Source: Natranaeroarchaeum sp042663585 (GTDB lineage: Archaea > Halobacteriota > Halobacteria > Halobacteriales > Natronoarchaeaceae). Taken from it: a DNA stretch of 64,000 bases. A program made the position numbers and the translations under genes. Shown piece after piece: positions 16,361 through 24,921 of this stretch. Each line of letters begins with the position of its first letter. The stretch's first letter is position 1. The DNA lies in assembly GCF_042663585.1 (NCBI RefSeq), contig NZ_JBHTAN010000006.1, forward strand, positions 2,294,001 through 2,358,000, read 5' to 3'. The notes below the pieces were generated by a model. That model did not search any database, was not told where the DNA came from, and saw nothing but the letters and a program-made list of their open reading frames with translations.

Positions 16361-16789
16361 CTATCGAACGACTGTCACTGGGACCGTGGACCGGCGCATC
16401 ACCGTTTCGGCGACGCTCCCGAGCAGGATCCGGCTCATGCCAGTCCGTCCGTGACTGCCCATGACGATGTGATCGATGTCGTGTTCTTCGGCGTATCTGA
16501 CGATCGTGTTCGCCGGTCGGCCGATCTCGCTCGCCTTTTTGAGGTCGGCTCCAGCCGATTTTGCATGTTCTTCGGCCTCTTCGAGCACGGAGTTTGCGTC
16601 CTCTTCTGCTGTCTCGTACCAGCTTGACGGGAACTCGGCGGCGGCACCCTCGACGGCGTAGCCGGCCTCGCCCGGATCGATCACGGTCAACCCGATTAGT
16701 TCAGCGTCGGGAAACTCGGCGATGGCGTGATCGAGAGCGTCGTCCGACTGTGGCGATCCGTCGATCGCGATCAGTACTGTCTTGCTCAT
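16361..16789 (-). CDS. Universal stress protein (UspA)
   Basis: 142-aa single-domain Usp. The N-terminal VLIAIDGSPQSDDALDHA strand-helix and the ATP-binding C-terminal GSHGRTGMSRILLGSVAETV motif (G-x2-G-x9-G-S/T pattern) are complete, so it probably binds ATP. The physiological role is a general stress response. It is the first of four Usp loci in the window and is monocistronic. Confidence 0.9.
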   Translation of the reverse strand: MSKTVLIAIDGSPQSDDALDHAIAEFPDAELIGLTVIDPGEAGYAVEGAAAEFPSSWYETAEEDANSVLEEAEEHAKSAGADLKKASEIGRPANTIVRYAEEHDIDHIVMGSHGRTGMSRILLGSVAETVMRRSTVPVTVVR

Positions 16790-16852
16790 ACAATAGTTCC
16801 AGGCGGCATCCTCAAAAATCCACCCCCGGGAACGGGTGTTGGGACAGACTAT

Positions 16853-18640
16853 CTAGTTGTGTCTGGTCAGACAGTTCGAGAGCCCGATTATTTCGACCGG
16901 TTCGGAGTTGTCCGGCGAGTAGACGACCATCTGGCCTTTCTCCATGTACGGCACCTTGCTCTCCAGGTTCGATGGGATGTTGACGCTCTTGATAGCGTCT
17001 TCGTCACCGAGGTTCAGGACGACAGTCGTGTTGATCTGCTTGAATACGGGGTCGGCGATGTCCTGTGGATCCTGCGTGATGAGGAAGAGCCCCAGTCGCT
17101 CTTTTCGACCCTGTTTGGCGGCGTCGGTGAACTTGCCGATCACTCGACGGGCCTGTGCGCTCTCGGCATCGGTCAGGAAGTTGTGTGCCTCGTCCATCCC
17201 CAGCACGACCGGCGTCTCCTTGATACGGTCGTAGTTCGGGTCATTCGAGAGCTTCTGATCGACGAGCAGGCTCGACACCGCGAGGACGATGGTCTCGGCC
17301 GCCCGTGTATCGTTGATGTGATACGTCGGCACGACCGTTAGCCCGCCGGGCCGGACGAAGCGGTTGATCTGCTCGGTGATCGGCCGGGCGTCCTGATCAA
17401 ACACCGACCCGAACCCGCGAACGCGTCGGTTGACCGCGTCGAACGTCGCCTCGTGGACGCGCCCGGACTCGTTGAGTTCCTCGCGGAGCGCCGGGTCGTC
17501 CATGAACGTCTGGAACTGATCGTAGGTTCCACTGGCACCGTATTCGCGGAAGAACCGGTCGAGCAGATGGCGGAGCCCGTTGTACTGGTTGTCGTTGAGG
17601 CCACCCCCGGCGACCAGCCACTCGTTGTCCCGCACCATCGAGAAGGGGATGGTGAACTCGACCTGCTCGGCGCGGTGGTCGTCGGTGGCGTAGGTCGCGT
17701 TGCCGACTTTCGGGACGAACGCGATGGTGTCATCGTGGCCGCCGTGAACGACGCCCTCGCGCTCGTAGCGGCGGGCAGTCTCCCGATCCAGCGACTCGTT
17801 GTCGTCGTGCATCTGGGCGTACTCGTCCTGCGGGTCGAACTGGACGACCGCCGGCGTCACCGAACGCCCGTCGTCCATCCGGTAGGTGCGTTCGTCCGCG
17901 AGGAACTGCCGGAGAACGTTCTTGGCGCTGTGGGTCTTGCCTGACCCGGTGCCGCCCGCGATCAGGGTGTGCCGGAAGACGAGGGGGTCGCCGTCCTCGT
18001 AGTCGTCGTTGAGCCGGTAATCGATCGTCGGTGGCTGGGCGCTCGTCCGAACCTTCTCGCCGCCGACGGCGAGGTGGCCGAGGAAGACGCCGTCCTCGGG
18101 GATCTTGAGGCCGGTCTTGATCTCGGACGTATCGTCGGCTTCCCTGATCGTGGTCTGGGGTTTGGGAACCCGGTCGGTCATTCGGCGCTTGAGGTCGCCG
18201 TCAGTACTGTACAGAACGGCCAATGGCTCCAGATCCGCGAGGAACTTGTAGTCGGCCTCGTCGATACCGTCCTGCGCCATCGCGCGCCGTGCGTGGATCT
18301 CCGTTGCGTCGTCGGCGTGGAACTCCTGGGCGTACTCCAGTCCCGCGATCCGGCAGAACAGCGTCTCGCCGTCCGGATACGGCGCGAGCAGATACTTGCC
18401 GATCCGGACCGAGGACCGGTTCCCCTTCGTGACGTAGGCCCGGACCGTCGAATCCTCCTCGTCCTCGTGGATCCGAAGCCCCTGCGAGACGGCGATAGTC
18501 CCGATGCCCTCTTCGGCCGTTGCAGGCGCCGTCTCGACGGTCTCGAACTCGTCGTCGGCATCGCTCTCGGCGGTGGACGCGCCGTCACCCGTCCCACCAT
18601 CGTCCCCGCCGTACTCGTCGAAATCGTTCAGATCGGCCAT
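16853..18640 (-). CDS. herA: HerA-type DNA translocase/helicase ATPase
   Basis: 595-aa hexameric ATPase of the HerA/DUF87 family. With NurA, and with Mre11-Rad50, it resects DNA ends at double-strand breaks. An N-terminal beta-barrel-like region (about 50-150) precedes the ATPase core: Walker A GGTGSGKT at 229-236, Walker B VLGMDEAHNFL in the C-terminal half, and a sensor region with FLITQDPQDI. The first 45 residues are acidic and probably disordered. nurA lies about 570 bases upstream on the same strand rather than adjacent. Confidence 0.9.
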   Translation of the reverse strand: MADLNDFDEYGGDDGGTGDGASTAESDADDEFETVETAPATAEEGIGTIAVSQGLRIHEDEEDSTVRAYVTKGNRSSVRIGKYLLAPYPDGETLFCRIAGLEYAQEFHADDATEIHARRAMAQDGIDEADYKFLADLEPLAVLYSTDGDLKRRMTDRVPKPQTTIREADDTSEIKTGLKIPEDGVFLGHLAVGGEKVRTSAQPPTIDYRLNDDYEDGDPLVFRHTLIAGGTGSGKTHSAKNVLRQFLADERTYRMDDGRSVTPAVVQFDPQDEYAQMHDDNESLDRETARRYEREGVVHGGHDDTIAFVPKVGNATYATDDHRAEQVEFTIPFSMVRDNEWLVAGGGLNDNQYNGLRHLLDRFFREYGASGTYDQFQTFMDDPALREELNESGRVHEATFDAVNRRVRGFGSVFDQDARPITEQINRFVRPGGLTVVPTYHINDTRAAETIVLAVSSLLVDQKLSNDPNYDRIKETPVVLGMDEAHNFLTDAESAQARRVIGKFTDAAKQGRKERLGLFLITQDPQDIADPVFKQINTTVVLNLGDEDAIKSVNIPSNLESKVPYMEKGQMVVYSPDNSEPVEIIGLSNCLTRHN

Positions 18641-18742
18641 GCTCAGGGAATGTAGCCCATCAGTGAAACGCGTTTCCCTGAACGTACGGACTGGAAAAAA
18701 CGAAAGAGCGTCGAAAAGCGGGACCGCGCCGCGAACGAAGTG

Positions 18743-18850
18743 TTAGTCTGCTACCTGTTCAGCCGTCTGGGTCTCCTCCGTCTCGACGTAGATATCGGAG
18801 CCATAACGAGGACGGTTGAGCGCAATCACGCCCTGCAATGGCCTTTTCAC
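18743..18850 (-). CDS. Possible 35-aa small protein between herA and nurA
   Basis: A GTG-started ORF encodes 35 residues (MKRPLQGVIALN, then RPRYGSDIYVETEE, ending AEQVAD). The acidic C-terminus, the codon choice and an AT-rich element CATATTCTACT about 22 bases upstream on the minus strand suggest a genuine short gene. It occupies the space between herA and the divergent gene at 18873. No homolog is recognised, and start and reality are uncertain. Confidence 0.4.
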   Translation of the reverse strand: MKRPLQGVIALNRPRYGSDIYVETEETQTAEQVAD

Positions 18851-18872
18851 TGCTGGCGCCCTCTAGTAGAAT

Positions 18873-19217
18873 ATGCTACTGGTGCGCGGGCAGGCGGGCG
18901 GAACGGCCCTGACGGGCACGCTGTACGAGCGGGGCGAATCGGCACCGACGTTCAAGGGCGCGCCCGACGAGGACGCCGCCTATGTCTGGGTCTGTGACGC
19001 GTTTTACGAGGTCGAGAGCGGCGGGGGCGAACAAAAAATCGACGGCGAACCGATCAACGTGGCCTTCGAGTCGCCGATGCCGCGCGGGTTCGACACGCGC
19101 GAGCAGGCGGTCGAAGCGGCCAAAGAACACGTCCGGACGCAGTTCGCTCGCGTCGGCGTCGCCGCCGCTGACGTCGATGTCGAACTCGAAAAGACGGAAC
19201 CGGACGTTCCGGCCTAG
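18873..19217 (+). CDS. DUF7113-like hypothetical protein
   Basis: 114-aa haloarchaeal protein beginning MLLVRGQAGGTALTGTLYERGE, which I recall as the DUF7113 family. It is beta-rich in the first 70 residues, and residues 73-100 form a helix (TREQAVEAAKEHVRTQFARVG). The function is unknown. It lies between herA and nurA on the opposite strand, and its stop overlaps the nurA stop by four bases, so a link with DNA repair is possible only by position. Confidence 0.65.
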   Translation: MLLVRGQAGGTALTGTLYERGESAPTFKGAPDEDAAYVWVCDAFYEVESGGGEQKIDGEPINVAFESPMPRGFDTREQAVEAAKEHVRTQFARVGVAAADVDVELEKTEPDVPA

Positions 19218-20500
19218 AACTCCTCGCCGCCCCACCGGCGGTCATCGTAGCTATGCATGCGGTCAGTGTTGAACGTCGCTTCTAGCTCCGAGCGTAGCGA
19301 ATCCGTCCCCTCGGCACTGATCCGGGCGAGTTCGTCCGCTTTCTGGACCGAGAGCGGCGGGCCGCGCTCGGCGGCGACGTCTGCGAGCAACTGCATCGCG
19401 AGGCGCTCGCGGCAGTCGGCCGACTTCGTGAAGGCGTAGGGGGCCTCGATCCGGTAGAGCAGGTCGTCGCGGGGGTCGTAGATCGGAAAAAACGTAACCT
19501 CGTAATCTTCCGGATCGAGAGAGCGCTCGACGCCGAAGGCATCGCCGTCCGCACTGAGGAAGCGATCCGCACCGCCGCGCGAGCGGAACCAGTTAGTGAA
19601 CGTGAGTACGTCGGTCGCGCGGGTGCGTTCACGGCTGGAGTCGCCGTTTGGCCCCTCTCGCTCGGCGAACTCGACCTGTTCGAGCACCCGAGTAAAGAAG
19701 GCGGTATCGTTGACCCACGGCGCTTCCTGACCGGTCTCTCGAAGCGTCCGGGTGATGGCTTTTGTCGTCGGGTTCTTCACGAAGCCGACCAGCGGCACCT
19801 CCCGCTCGACGAACGTCTCGACGAGTTCGACGTAGTTCGCGATGACGTCGCGAGGCTCCTGTTCGTCCTGAAGGAGGTCGGCGAGTTCGGGTGCCCGGTC
19901 GGTCCAGTTCAACATCCCTTTCGGATAGATGGGCCCGTCGAGCACGAACAGGTCGTCGACGGCGTCGGCGTGTTCGAGCGCATGGTGGCTCTCCGCGAGA
20001 TACAGGCCGAGTTCGTGGACGACGCTCTCCTCGAACCGGGAGACGCGTGGGGCCTGGAGGATCCGCCGGTCGGTGTTGCCCTCGTCCCACTGTGTCCAGT
20101 CCGTCGAGACGTCTTTCGACATCTTGTCGCTGACGTGGGCCGTCACGACCACGGTGCGATCCCTGTGGAGATCGAGATCCGAGGGACTCGACGCCATCGC
20201 GGCCTGCGCGACGTCGAGAACGAGTCCGTTTTTGAACGACGTGGGGTTGATCGTCCCCGAGTCGAGTCCGTGACTGCTCTGGAACTCCGGATCCTGCAGG
20301 GCGACGTCGTCGATAGCGACCTCACAGCGGCGTTGCTCGCCGAGTGGCTCCAGAACCACCCGACCGTCGTCGGCCAGCGGATCGAGAAACTCCTCCCAGA
20401 CGGTCCGGACGAACTGCTGTTGGTCGGTCTCGTCGACCGACTGATTGATCCGTCTCGCGAGTTGGGTGATCCCCTCGAACTGTACCGGATCCAGCGTCAC
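19214..20500 (-). CDS. nurA: DNA double-strand-break repair nuclease NurA
   Basis: 428-aa NurA nuclease, which works with the HerA motor to make 3' single-stranded tails for recombination. The catalytic acidic motifs are visible: GLDSGT with D80 and LFVLDGPIYP with D188. The GTG at 20500 starts VTLDPVQFEGITQLA, typical of haloarchaeal NurA; the ATG frame upstream encodes a low-complexity Arg/Pro stretch and is rejected. Homology is clear although NurA is generally divergent. Confidence 0.85.
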   Translation of the reverse strand: MTLDPVQFEGITQLARRINQSVDETDQQQFVRTVWEEFLDPLADDGRVVLEPLGEQRRCEVAIDDVALQDPEFQSSHGLDSGTINPTSFKNGLVLDVAQAAMASSPSDLDLHRDRTVVVTAHVSDKMSKDVSTDWTQWDEGNTDRRILQAPRVSRFEESVVHELGLYLAESHHALEHADAVDDLFVLDGPIYPKGMLNWTDRAPELADLLQDEQEPRDVIANYVELVETFVEREVPLVGFVKNPTTKAITRTLRETGQEAPWVNDTAFFTRVLEQVEFAEREGPNGDSSRERTRATDVLTFTNWFRSRGGADRFLSADGDAFGVERSLDPEDYEVTFFPIYDPRDDLLYRIEAPYAFTKSADCRERLAMQLLADVAAERGPPLSVQKADELARISAEGTDSLRSELEATFNTDRMHSYDDRRWGGEEF

Positions 20501-20558
20501 GTGCTCACCACTCGGCGGCGGAGCGATAAAACCAGCGGGTTCTCGTGGTTCCCGGCCG

Positions 20559-21005
20559 TCAGGCCGCCTCGGTCTCGGCGAGCAGTTCGTCGAACAGGTC
20601 GTCGACACGCCCGGCAATCTCGTCTCTGATCTCTCGGACAGCGTCGAGACCCTGCCCGTCCGGATCGTCGAGCCCCCAGTCGCGGTTCTCGCCGTTCCAG
20701 GTCGCCGGACAGACGTCCTGGGCCGAACAGCCCATCGTAATGACGTAGTCGACTGCCTGGAGTTCGTCTGGCGTGATGTCCTTTGGCGTCTTTTCGCGCA
20801 GATCGAACCCCTCCTCGTCCATCACGGTCACGACCTCCTCGTGGACGTGCTCTGCGGGATGAGTACCCCCGGTCAGGATCTCGATCTCGTCGACGACGCC
20901 CCGGTGCTTCCGTTCGCGCTGGGCGAAGGCTGTGGCCATCTGACTCCGGCCGGCGTTCTGGACGCAGACGAAGGCGACGCGGGTCATGTCTGTAGATCCG
21001 GTCAT
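20559..21005 (-). CDS. arsC: Arsenate reductase (thioredoxin-type ArsC) / LMW phosphatase fold
   Basis: 148-aa low-molecular-weight phosphatase fold protein. The P-loop CVQNAGRS (C14 to R20, S21) is intact. A second cysteine pair with C-x5-C spacing, CSAQDVC (C93, C99), followed by W and DP, is the mark of thioredoxin-coupled arsenate reductases, which relay the disulfide. The start at 21005 (ATG) or 20987 (ATG) is unresolved. No arsenite pump or ArsR gene is adjacent, so tyrosine phosphatase activity cannot be excluded. Confidence 0.78.
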   Translation of the reverse strand: MTGSTDMTRVAFVCVQNAGRSQMATAFAQRERKHRGVVDEIEILTGGTHPAEHVHEEVVTVMDEEGFDLREKTPKDITPDELQAVDYVITMGCSAQDVCPATWNGENRDWGLDDPDGQGLDAVREIRDEIAGRVDDLFDELLAETEAA

Positions 21006-21193
21006 CACTGTCGAGTTGCGGCAGTAGGGGCATAAGCGTTGTTTTCAGCAGATACGTCCGAGTATATAGCGGTACTGAGGGATGGATAGGCGACCGTAGT
21101 GGACCCCGTTCCGAACGGGCACCGCGCCCTCGTCCTGTCGAACCGGCACTGCGCTCCGCAGACTGTCGACAGGGCGGCGGATGCTCCGGCCGA

Positions 21194-22069
21194 TCACTCC
21201 CCGTCCGTCCGATCCGGCATGGAGAGCACCGGAACGTCGGCCAGACGGGTGACCGTCTCGGTGACGCTCCCGATCAGGTACCGTTCGAGACCGGACCGGC
21301 CGTGCGTGCCCATCACGACCAGGTCAATATCGTGATCGTCGGTGTAGTCCAGAATGCTTCGGGCGGGCGACCCGCTGAGCACCGACGCCTGGACGGAGCG
21401 GACCTCCGCCCCGTTCGCCCGGTCGATGACGTCGTCGACGGCCTTTTTCCCGGCGTCCTCCAGTCCTGCGAGGACGGCGGCGCTCTCGCCCAGTGGTGAG
21501 GTCGCGGCGACGTCGACGACGTGAACGACGTGCAGTGCGGCGTCGTGACGCTCGGCGAGGCTGATCGCGTGGTCGGCGGCGGCGTTCGCGACATCGCTTC
21601 CGTCAGTCGGTACGAGGATCGTCTCGAAGTCGGGGTCGAGGACCGCTCCCTCGTGCATGGTCAGGACCGGGACAGGCGACGCGCGGAGCGTCCGTTCAGT
21701 GGTGCTCCCGAGCAATCGCTGGTCGATCCCCCTGCGGCCGCGGGTCCCCATGACGATCAGATCGGCGTCGTGGTTCTCGGCGTACTCGACGATTTCCTGG
21801 TGGACCGACCGATCCGTTTCGACGGCCTCCGTGGTCGGCGTCACCCCGACCTGATCCCCCGCGCTGACGACCGACGCCAGCAACTGATCGGCGTCCTGAG
21901 AGAGTTCTTCGGCCGCCTCGGAGGCGACCTCGGTGGGGAACTCGCCGAGTTCTATGACGTGAATAACGTGCAGTGCGGCGTCGTGACGTTCGGCGAGGGC
22001 AACCGCGCCGTCGACTGCCGCCTCCGCTACCTCGCTTCCGTCAGTCGGCACGAGAATCGTGTCGTACAT
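21194..22069 (-). CDS. Tandem universal stress protein (two Usp domains)
   Basis: 291-aa protein with two Usp domains of about 145 residues. Each begins with an ILVPTDGSDVA-like strand and ends with the ATP-binding GTRGRRGIDQ... or GTHGRSGLER... motif and a VPVL strand, so both halves may bind ATP. The two domains share long identical stretches (AERHDAALHVIHV/AERHDAALHVVHV), which indicates recent internal duplication. The ATG at 22069 is preferred over the upstream GTG. Confidence 0.88.
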   Translation of the reverse strand: MYDTILVPTDGSEVAEAAVDGAVALAERHDAALHVIHVIELGEFPTEVASEAAEELSQDADQLLASVVSAGDQVGVTPTTEAVETDRSVHQEIVEYAENHDADLIVMGTRGRRGIDQRLLGSTTERTLRASPVPVLTMHEGAVLDPDFETILVPTDGSDVANAAADHAISLAERHDAALHVVHVVDVAATSPLGESAAVLAGLEDAGKKAVDDVIDRANGAEVRSVQASVLSGSPARSILDYTDDHDIDLVVMGTHGRSGLERYLIGSVTETVTRLADVPVLSMPDRTDGE

Positions 22070-22207
22070 ATCCGTCACTACGAGTAGATACGAGCGGATG
22101 GACTGTCAACTAGGGGTGTCCAGCACACCTCCGGCATCCTGTCGAGGGCACCGAACTCCGCGCCGGCAAACGAAGAGTAGTTACAGGATAAGCGTCTCTG
22201 TTGAGCC

Positions 22208-23722
22208 ATGGATGCTGCACTGGTCATCCTCGACGGCTGGGGTATCGGCGAACACGACCGCCGCGACGCAGTAAAGGCCGCCGACACACCAAATTTCGAG
22301 CGGCTGGCTGATACAGGCGCGTACGGCACGCTGGAGGTCGCTGGACGCCGCGTCGGACTCCCGGATGGACAGATGGGCAACAGCGAGGTCGGTCACCTCA
22401 ACATCGGTGCGGGCCGCGTCGTCTACCAGGAGTACACCCGGATCAACGACGCCATCAACGACAGTTCGTTCCAGAGTAACGACGCGATCCAGACTGCCTT
22501 CGACCACGCCGAGGCAAACGACGGGCGGGTCCACTTCATGGGACTGGTCAGCGACGGCGGGGTCCACTCCTCGCAGGAACATCTCCACGCGCTGATCGAG
22601 ATGGCCGCCGAACACGGCGTCGAAGCGACCACGCACGCCTTCATGGACGGCCGCGACACCGCACCCCACGGCGGCGAGGGCTACCTCGAAGACCTCGAAG
22701 CCGCCGTCGAACGCCACGGCACCGGCGAAATCGCCACCGTCACCGGCCGCTACTACGCGATGGATCGGGACCAGAACTGGGAGCGCACCCGCCGCGCCTA
22801 CGACGCAATCGTCAACCGCGAGGGCGACCACACCGCCGAGTCCGCCGTCGAGGCCGTCAGGCAGTCCTACGACCGCGACACCACCGACGAGTTCGTCGAA
22901 CCGACCACGATCGAGGGCGGCGAAGCGCTCGACGACGGCGATAGCGTCGTCTTCTTCAATTTCCGCTCGGATCGTGCCCGACAGCTTACCCGGATGCTCG
23001 CGGACATCCGCCCCGAGTGGGAGTTCGAGACATCGCCACCGGATATCACGGTCACGACGATGACCCAGTACGACAAGACGTTCGACGTCCCCGTTGCCTT
23101 CCCGCCGGACCAGCCAGAGGACGTCCTCGGCGAGGTGCTCGCGAACACCGGCAAAACGCAGTTACGACTCGCCGAATCGGAGAAGTACGCCCACGTCACC
23201 TACTTCCTCAACGGCGGCCGCGAGGTCGAGTTCGAGGGCGAGATCCGGGAGATCGTCGAGAGCCCGGACGTGCCGACCTACGACCTCCAGCCGGAGATGA
23301 GCGCGCCCGAGGTGACCGACACCGCCATCGACGTCCTCGGGAGCGACGACCCGGACGCGATGGTGCTCAACTACGCCAACGCCGACATGGTTGGCCACAC
23401 GGGCGACTTCGAGGCCGCCACCGAGGCCGTCGAAGCGGTCGACGAACAGCTCGGCCGGCTCGCCGACGCGCTGGAGGAGTACGACGCCAACGTCCTCGTC
23501 ACCGCCGACCATGGCAACGCCGACGACATGGGCACCGAAGACGACCCACACACCGCCCACACCTACAACCTCGTCCCCTTCCTCTACATCAGCCCCGACG
23601 GCGACGACGACGGGAAGACGATCCGCGAGGGCGGTTCGCTCTGTGACCTCGCGCCCACGATGCTCGACCTGATGGATATCGACCAGCCCGAAGTCATGAC
23701 CGGCGAGAACCTGCTGGAGTAA
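22208..23722 (+). CDS. gpmI: 2,3-bisphosphoglycerate-independent phosphoglycerate mutase
   Basis: 504-aa glycolysis/gluconeogenesis enzyme of the alkaline-phosphatase superfamily that interconverts 3- and 2-phosphoglycerate, usually with two Mn ions. The start MDAALVILDGWGIGEH gives the metal aspartate; GQMGNSEVGHLNIG holds the phosphoserine; the C-terminal half has VLNYANADMVGHTG and VTADHGNADDM with metal ligands. The length is standard for GpmI. The ATG follows an upstream AT-rich patch and the gene appears monocistronic. Confidence 0.95.
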   Translation: MDAALVILDGWGIGEHDRRDAVKAADTPNFERLADTGAYGTLEVAGRRVGLPDGQMGNSEVGHLNIGAGRVVYQEYTRINDAINDSSFQSNDAIQTAFDHAEANDGRVHFMGLVSDGGVHSSQEHLHALIEMAAEHGVEATTHAFMDGRDTAPHGGEGYLEDLEAAVERHGTGEIATVTGRYYAMDRDQNWERTRRAYDAIVNREGDHTAESAVEAVRQSYDRDTTDEFVEPTTIEGGEALDDGDSVVFFNFRSDRARQLTRMLADIRPEWEFETSPPDITVTTMTQYDKTFDVPVAFPPDQPEDVLGEVLANTGKTQLRLAESEKYAHVTYFLNGGREVEFEGEIREIVESPDVPTYDLQPEMSAPEVTDTAIDVLGSDDPDAMVLNYANADMVGHTGDFEAATEAVEAVDEQLGRLADALEEYDANVLVTADHGNADDMGTEDDPHTAHTYNLVPFLYISPDGDDDGKTIREGGSLCDLAPTMLDLMDIDQPEVMTGENLLE

Positions 23723-23756
23723 GGTCGAGCACTTCTTGCAGTAGCTATCAGGGCGG

Positions 23757-23772
23757 CTTTTCCCGGGTTTTT
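23757..23772 (+). terminator. T-rich terminator after gpmI
   Basis: GCTTTTCCCGGGTTTTTC, with two T-runs, lies about 35 bases after the gpmI stop. Oligo-T is the usual archaeal termination signal. Confidence 0.4.
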
Positions 23773-23892
23773 CAGCGTCTCAGTCGGCGAGCGGGTTGCT
23801 TCGAGAGTCGTAAAAACCGCCGCAGAGGGTGCGCCCGAGGCGGGAGTGTACTGAGCAAAGCGAAGTACACGCCGACTGACAGCGACAGTCGA

Positions 23893-23956
23893 GACTGAGC
23901 GAACGCAGGGCGTTCGCGAAGGTCGGAGCGGCATTGCCGCTCCGGAATTTGAACCC
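23893..23956 (+). repeat. 64-bp repeat unit A, copy 1
   Basis: This 64-bp block recurs at 25902-25965 with two mismatches. It contains the GCGAACGC/GCGTTCGC and CGGAGCGGC/GCCGCTCCG hairpins and ends in a T-arm-like TTTGAACCC. Confidence 0.8.
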
Positions 23957-23980
23957 GTGCAAGACTCGCTCCGCTCGTCT

Positions 23981-24138
23981 TGCGTAGTTCAAATCCCATA
24001 GAGGGTATTTACGGCTCACGGAGTGACGAGCACACGCTGCGCGGTGCTCGTCGATGTTGTTCGCCGTGGCGCCGCCGACGCCACGAGGTGTCACTCACGG
24101 GTTCGTGAAACCGCCGCAAAAGTACGCCCGAGGCGGGA
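23981..24138 (+). repeat. 158-bp direct repeat unit B, copy 1
   Basis: This block recurs at 25746-25903 with one mismatch (24000 region: CCCATA versus CCCTTA). It holds a perfect GACGAGCAC/GTGCTCGTC hairpin and a CGTGGCG/CGCCACG hairpin, and ends in the 14-base tRNA-Asp 3'-end sequence. Near identity over 158 bp implies recent duplication or gene conversion. Confidence 0.9.
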
Positions 24139-24269
24139 TTGTGAACTGCCGGAACTTCGCTCACGATGTTCGCTCGTTCCGTCGTTCAAATTCCGCAGTA
24201 CGGCGTTCTGCTCACAGACGTCCGAGCGACACGCAACGCGGTCGCTCGTGGATATTGGTTCGCAGAAAG

Positions 24270-24342
24270 CGCCCGAGGCGGGATTTGAACCCGCGTCACG
24301 ACCGTGACAGGGTCATATGATAGGCCACTACACCACCCGGGC
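24270..24342 (-). tRNA. tRNA-Asp (GTC), copy 1
   Basis: 73-base tRNA. The acceptor stem is GCCCGGG paired with CTCGGGC, the discriminator is G73, the anticodon loop is CTGTCAC (anticodon GTC, stem TGACC/GGTCG) and the T arm is GCGGG-TTCAAAT-CCCGC. No CCA is encoded. It is identical to the copy at 26063. A CTTAAG element about 30 bases upstream on the minus strand can serve as the TATA box. Confidence 0.95.
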
Positions 24343-24471
24343 TGACTACACCTACGCTTTCCCGGGGACTAACTTAAGCCCCTCGCATTGGAGCCGCCCT
24401 GCGAACCGTTCTCCCGCGGCCGATCCATGCCCGGGTATAACACACAAGTTCCAAGCGGTACAAGCACCGGT

Positions 24472-24864
24472 ATGGCCGCGATTCCATCAGAGTACCACGA
24501 CCTATTCGAGCGATCGACAATCGCACACATCGCGACGAAGCTCCCCAACGGCTTCCCCCACGTCACACCGGTCTGGATCGACTACGACGTCGAGGAGGAG
24601 CTACTGCTGGTCAACACCGAGCGCGACCGCCGGAAGGAGCGGAACGTCCGGGAGGACCCGAAGGTGGGCGTTAGTATGACCGATCCCGACAATCCCTACC
24701 GGCGCGTCTCGGTGTATGGCGAAGTCGTCGAACACACGACCGAGGATGCACGCGAGCATATCGACGAACTCTCAGAGCGCTACACTGGTCAGGAGTACAC
24801 CGAATCGAACGAGATCGTCACCGAACGCGTGCTGCTGAAGATCAGCCCGAATCATGTGTTTTGA
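24472..24864 (+). CDS. PPOX-class F420/flavin-dependent oxidoreductase
   Basis: 130-aa split-barrel protein of the pyridoxamine-phosphate-oxidase-like family, many archaeal members of which use coenzyme F420 (or FMN). Visible blocks are IAHIATKLPNGFPHVTPVWID, the DYDVEEELLLVNT strand, RRKERNVREDPKVGVSMTD and RVSVYGEVVE. The ATG at 24472 begins MAAIPSEYHDLF and follows a short AT patch; the longer frame is rejected. It lies between two tRNA-Asp-linked repeat blocks. The substrate is unknown. Confidence 0.8.
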   Translation: MAAIPSEYHDLFERSTIAHIATKLPNGFPHVTPVWIDYDVEEELLLVNTERDRRKERNVREDPKVGVSMTDPDNPYRRVSVYGEVVEHTTEDAREHIDELSERYTGQEYTESNEIVTERVLLKISPNHVF

Positions 24865-24921
24865 GCAGTCCAAGACGGCACTCACAGGCAGGTATTTTCC
24901 TTCGTGATCCCTAGAACAGGT

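Larger units (their letters stand above)
23773..24269. repeat. Hairpin-rich repeat region 1 beside tRNA-Asp
   Basis: About 500 bases without a gene but packed with inverted repeats: GTGTACT/AGTACAC (23846-23870), GCGAACGC/GCGTTCGC, CGGAGCGGC/GCCGCTCCG around 23925-23945, and a composite palindrome at 23947-23994. The last has outer ATTTGAAC/GTTCAAAT arms and inner GCAAGAC/GTCTTGC arms. Two extra copies of the 14-base tRNA-Asp 3' end (CGCCCGAGGCGGGA) lie at 23832 and 24125. Several short frames here are artefacts of repeats. The region may be scarred by tRNA-targeting elements. Confidence 0.7.

Noticed and set aside
16853..20500. HerA/NurA as a possible defence system
   Set aside because: Both match the standard archaeal DNA-end-resection pair; no defence-type partner such as Sir2 or a DUF4297 nuclease is encoded nearby.
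24023..24320. Two plus-strand frames across repeat unit B and tRNA-Asp
   Set aside because: They overlap duplicated hairpins and a tRNA and recur at the second repeat locus; no protein character.
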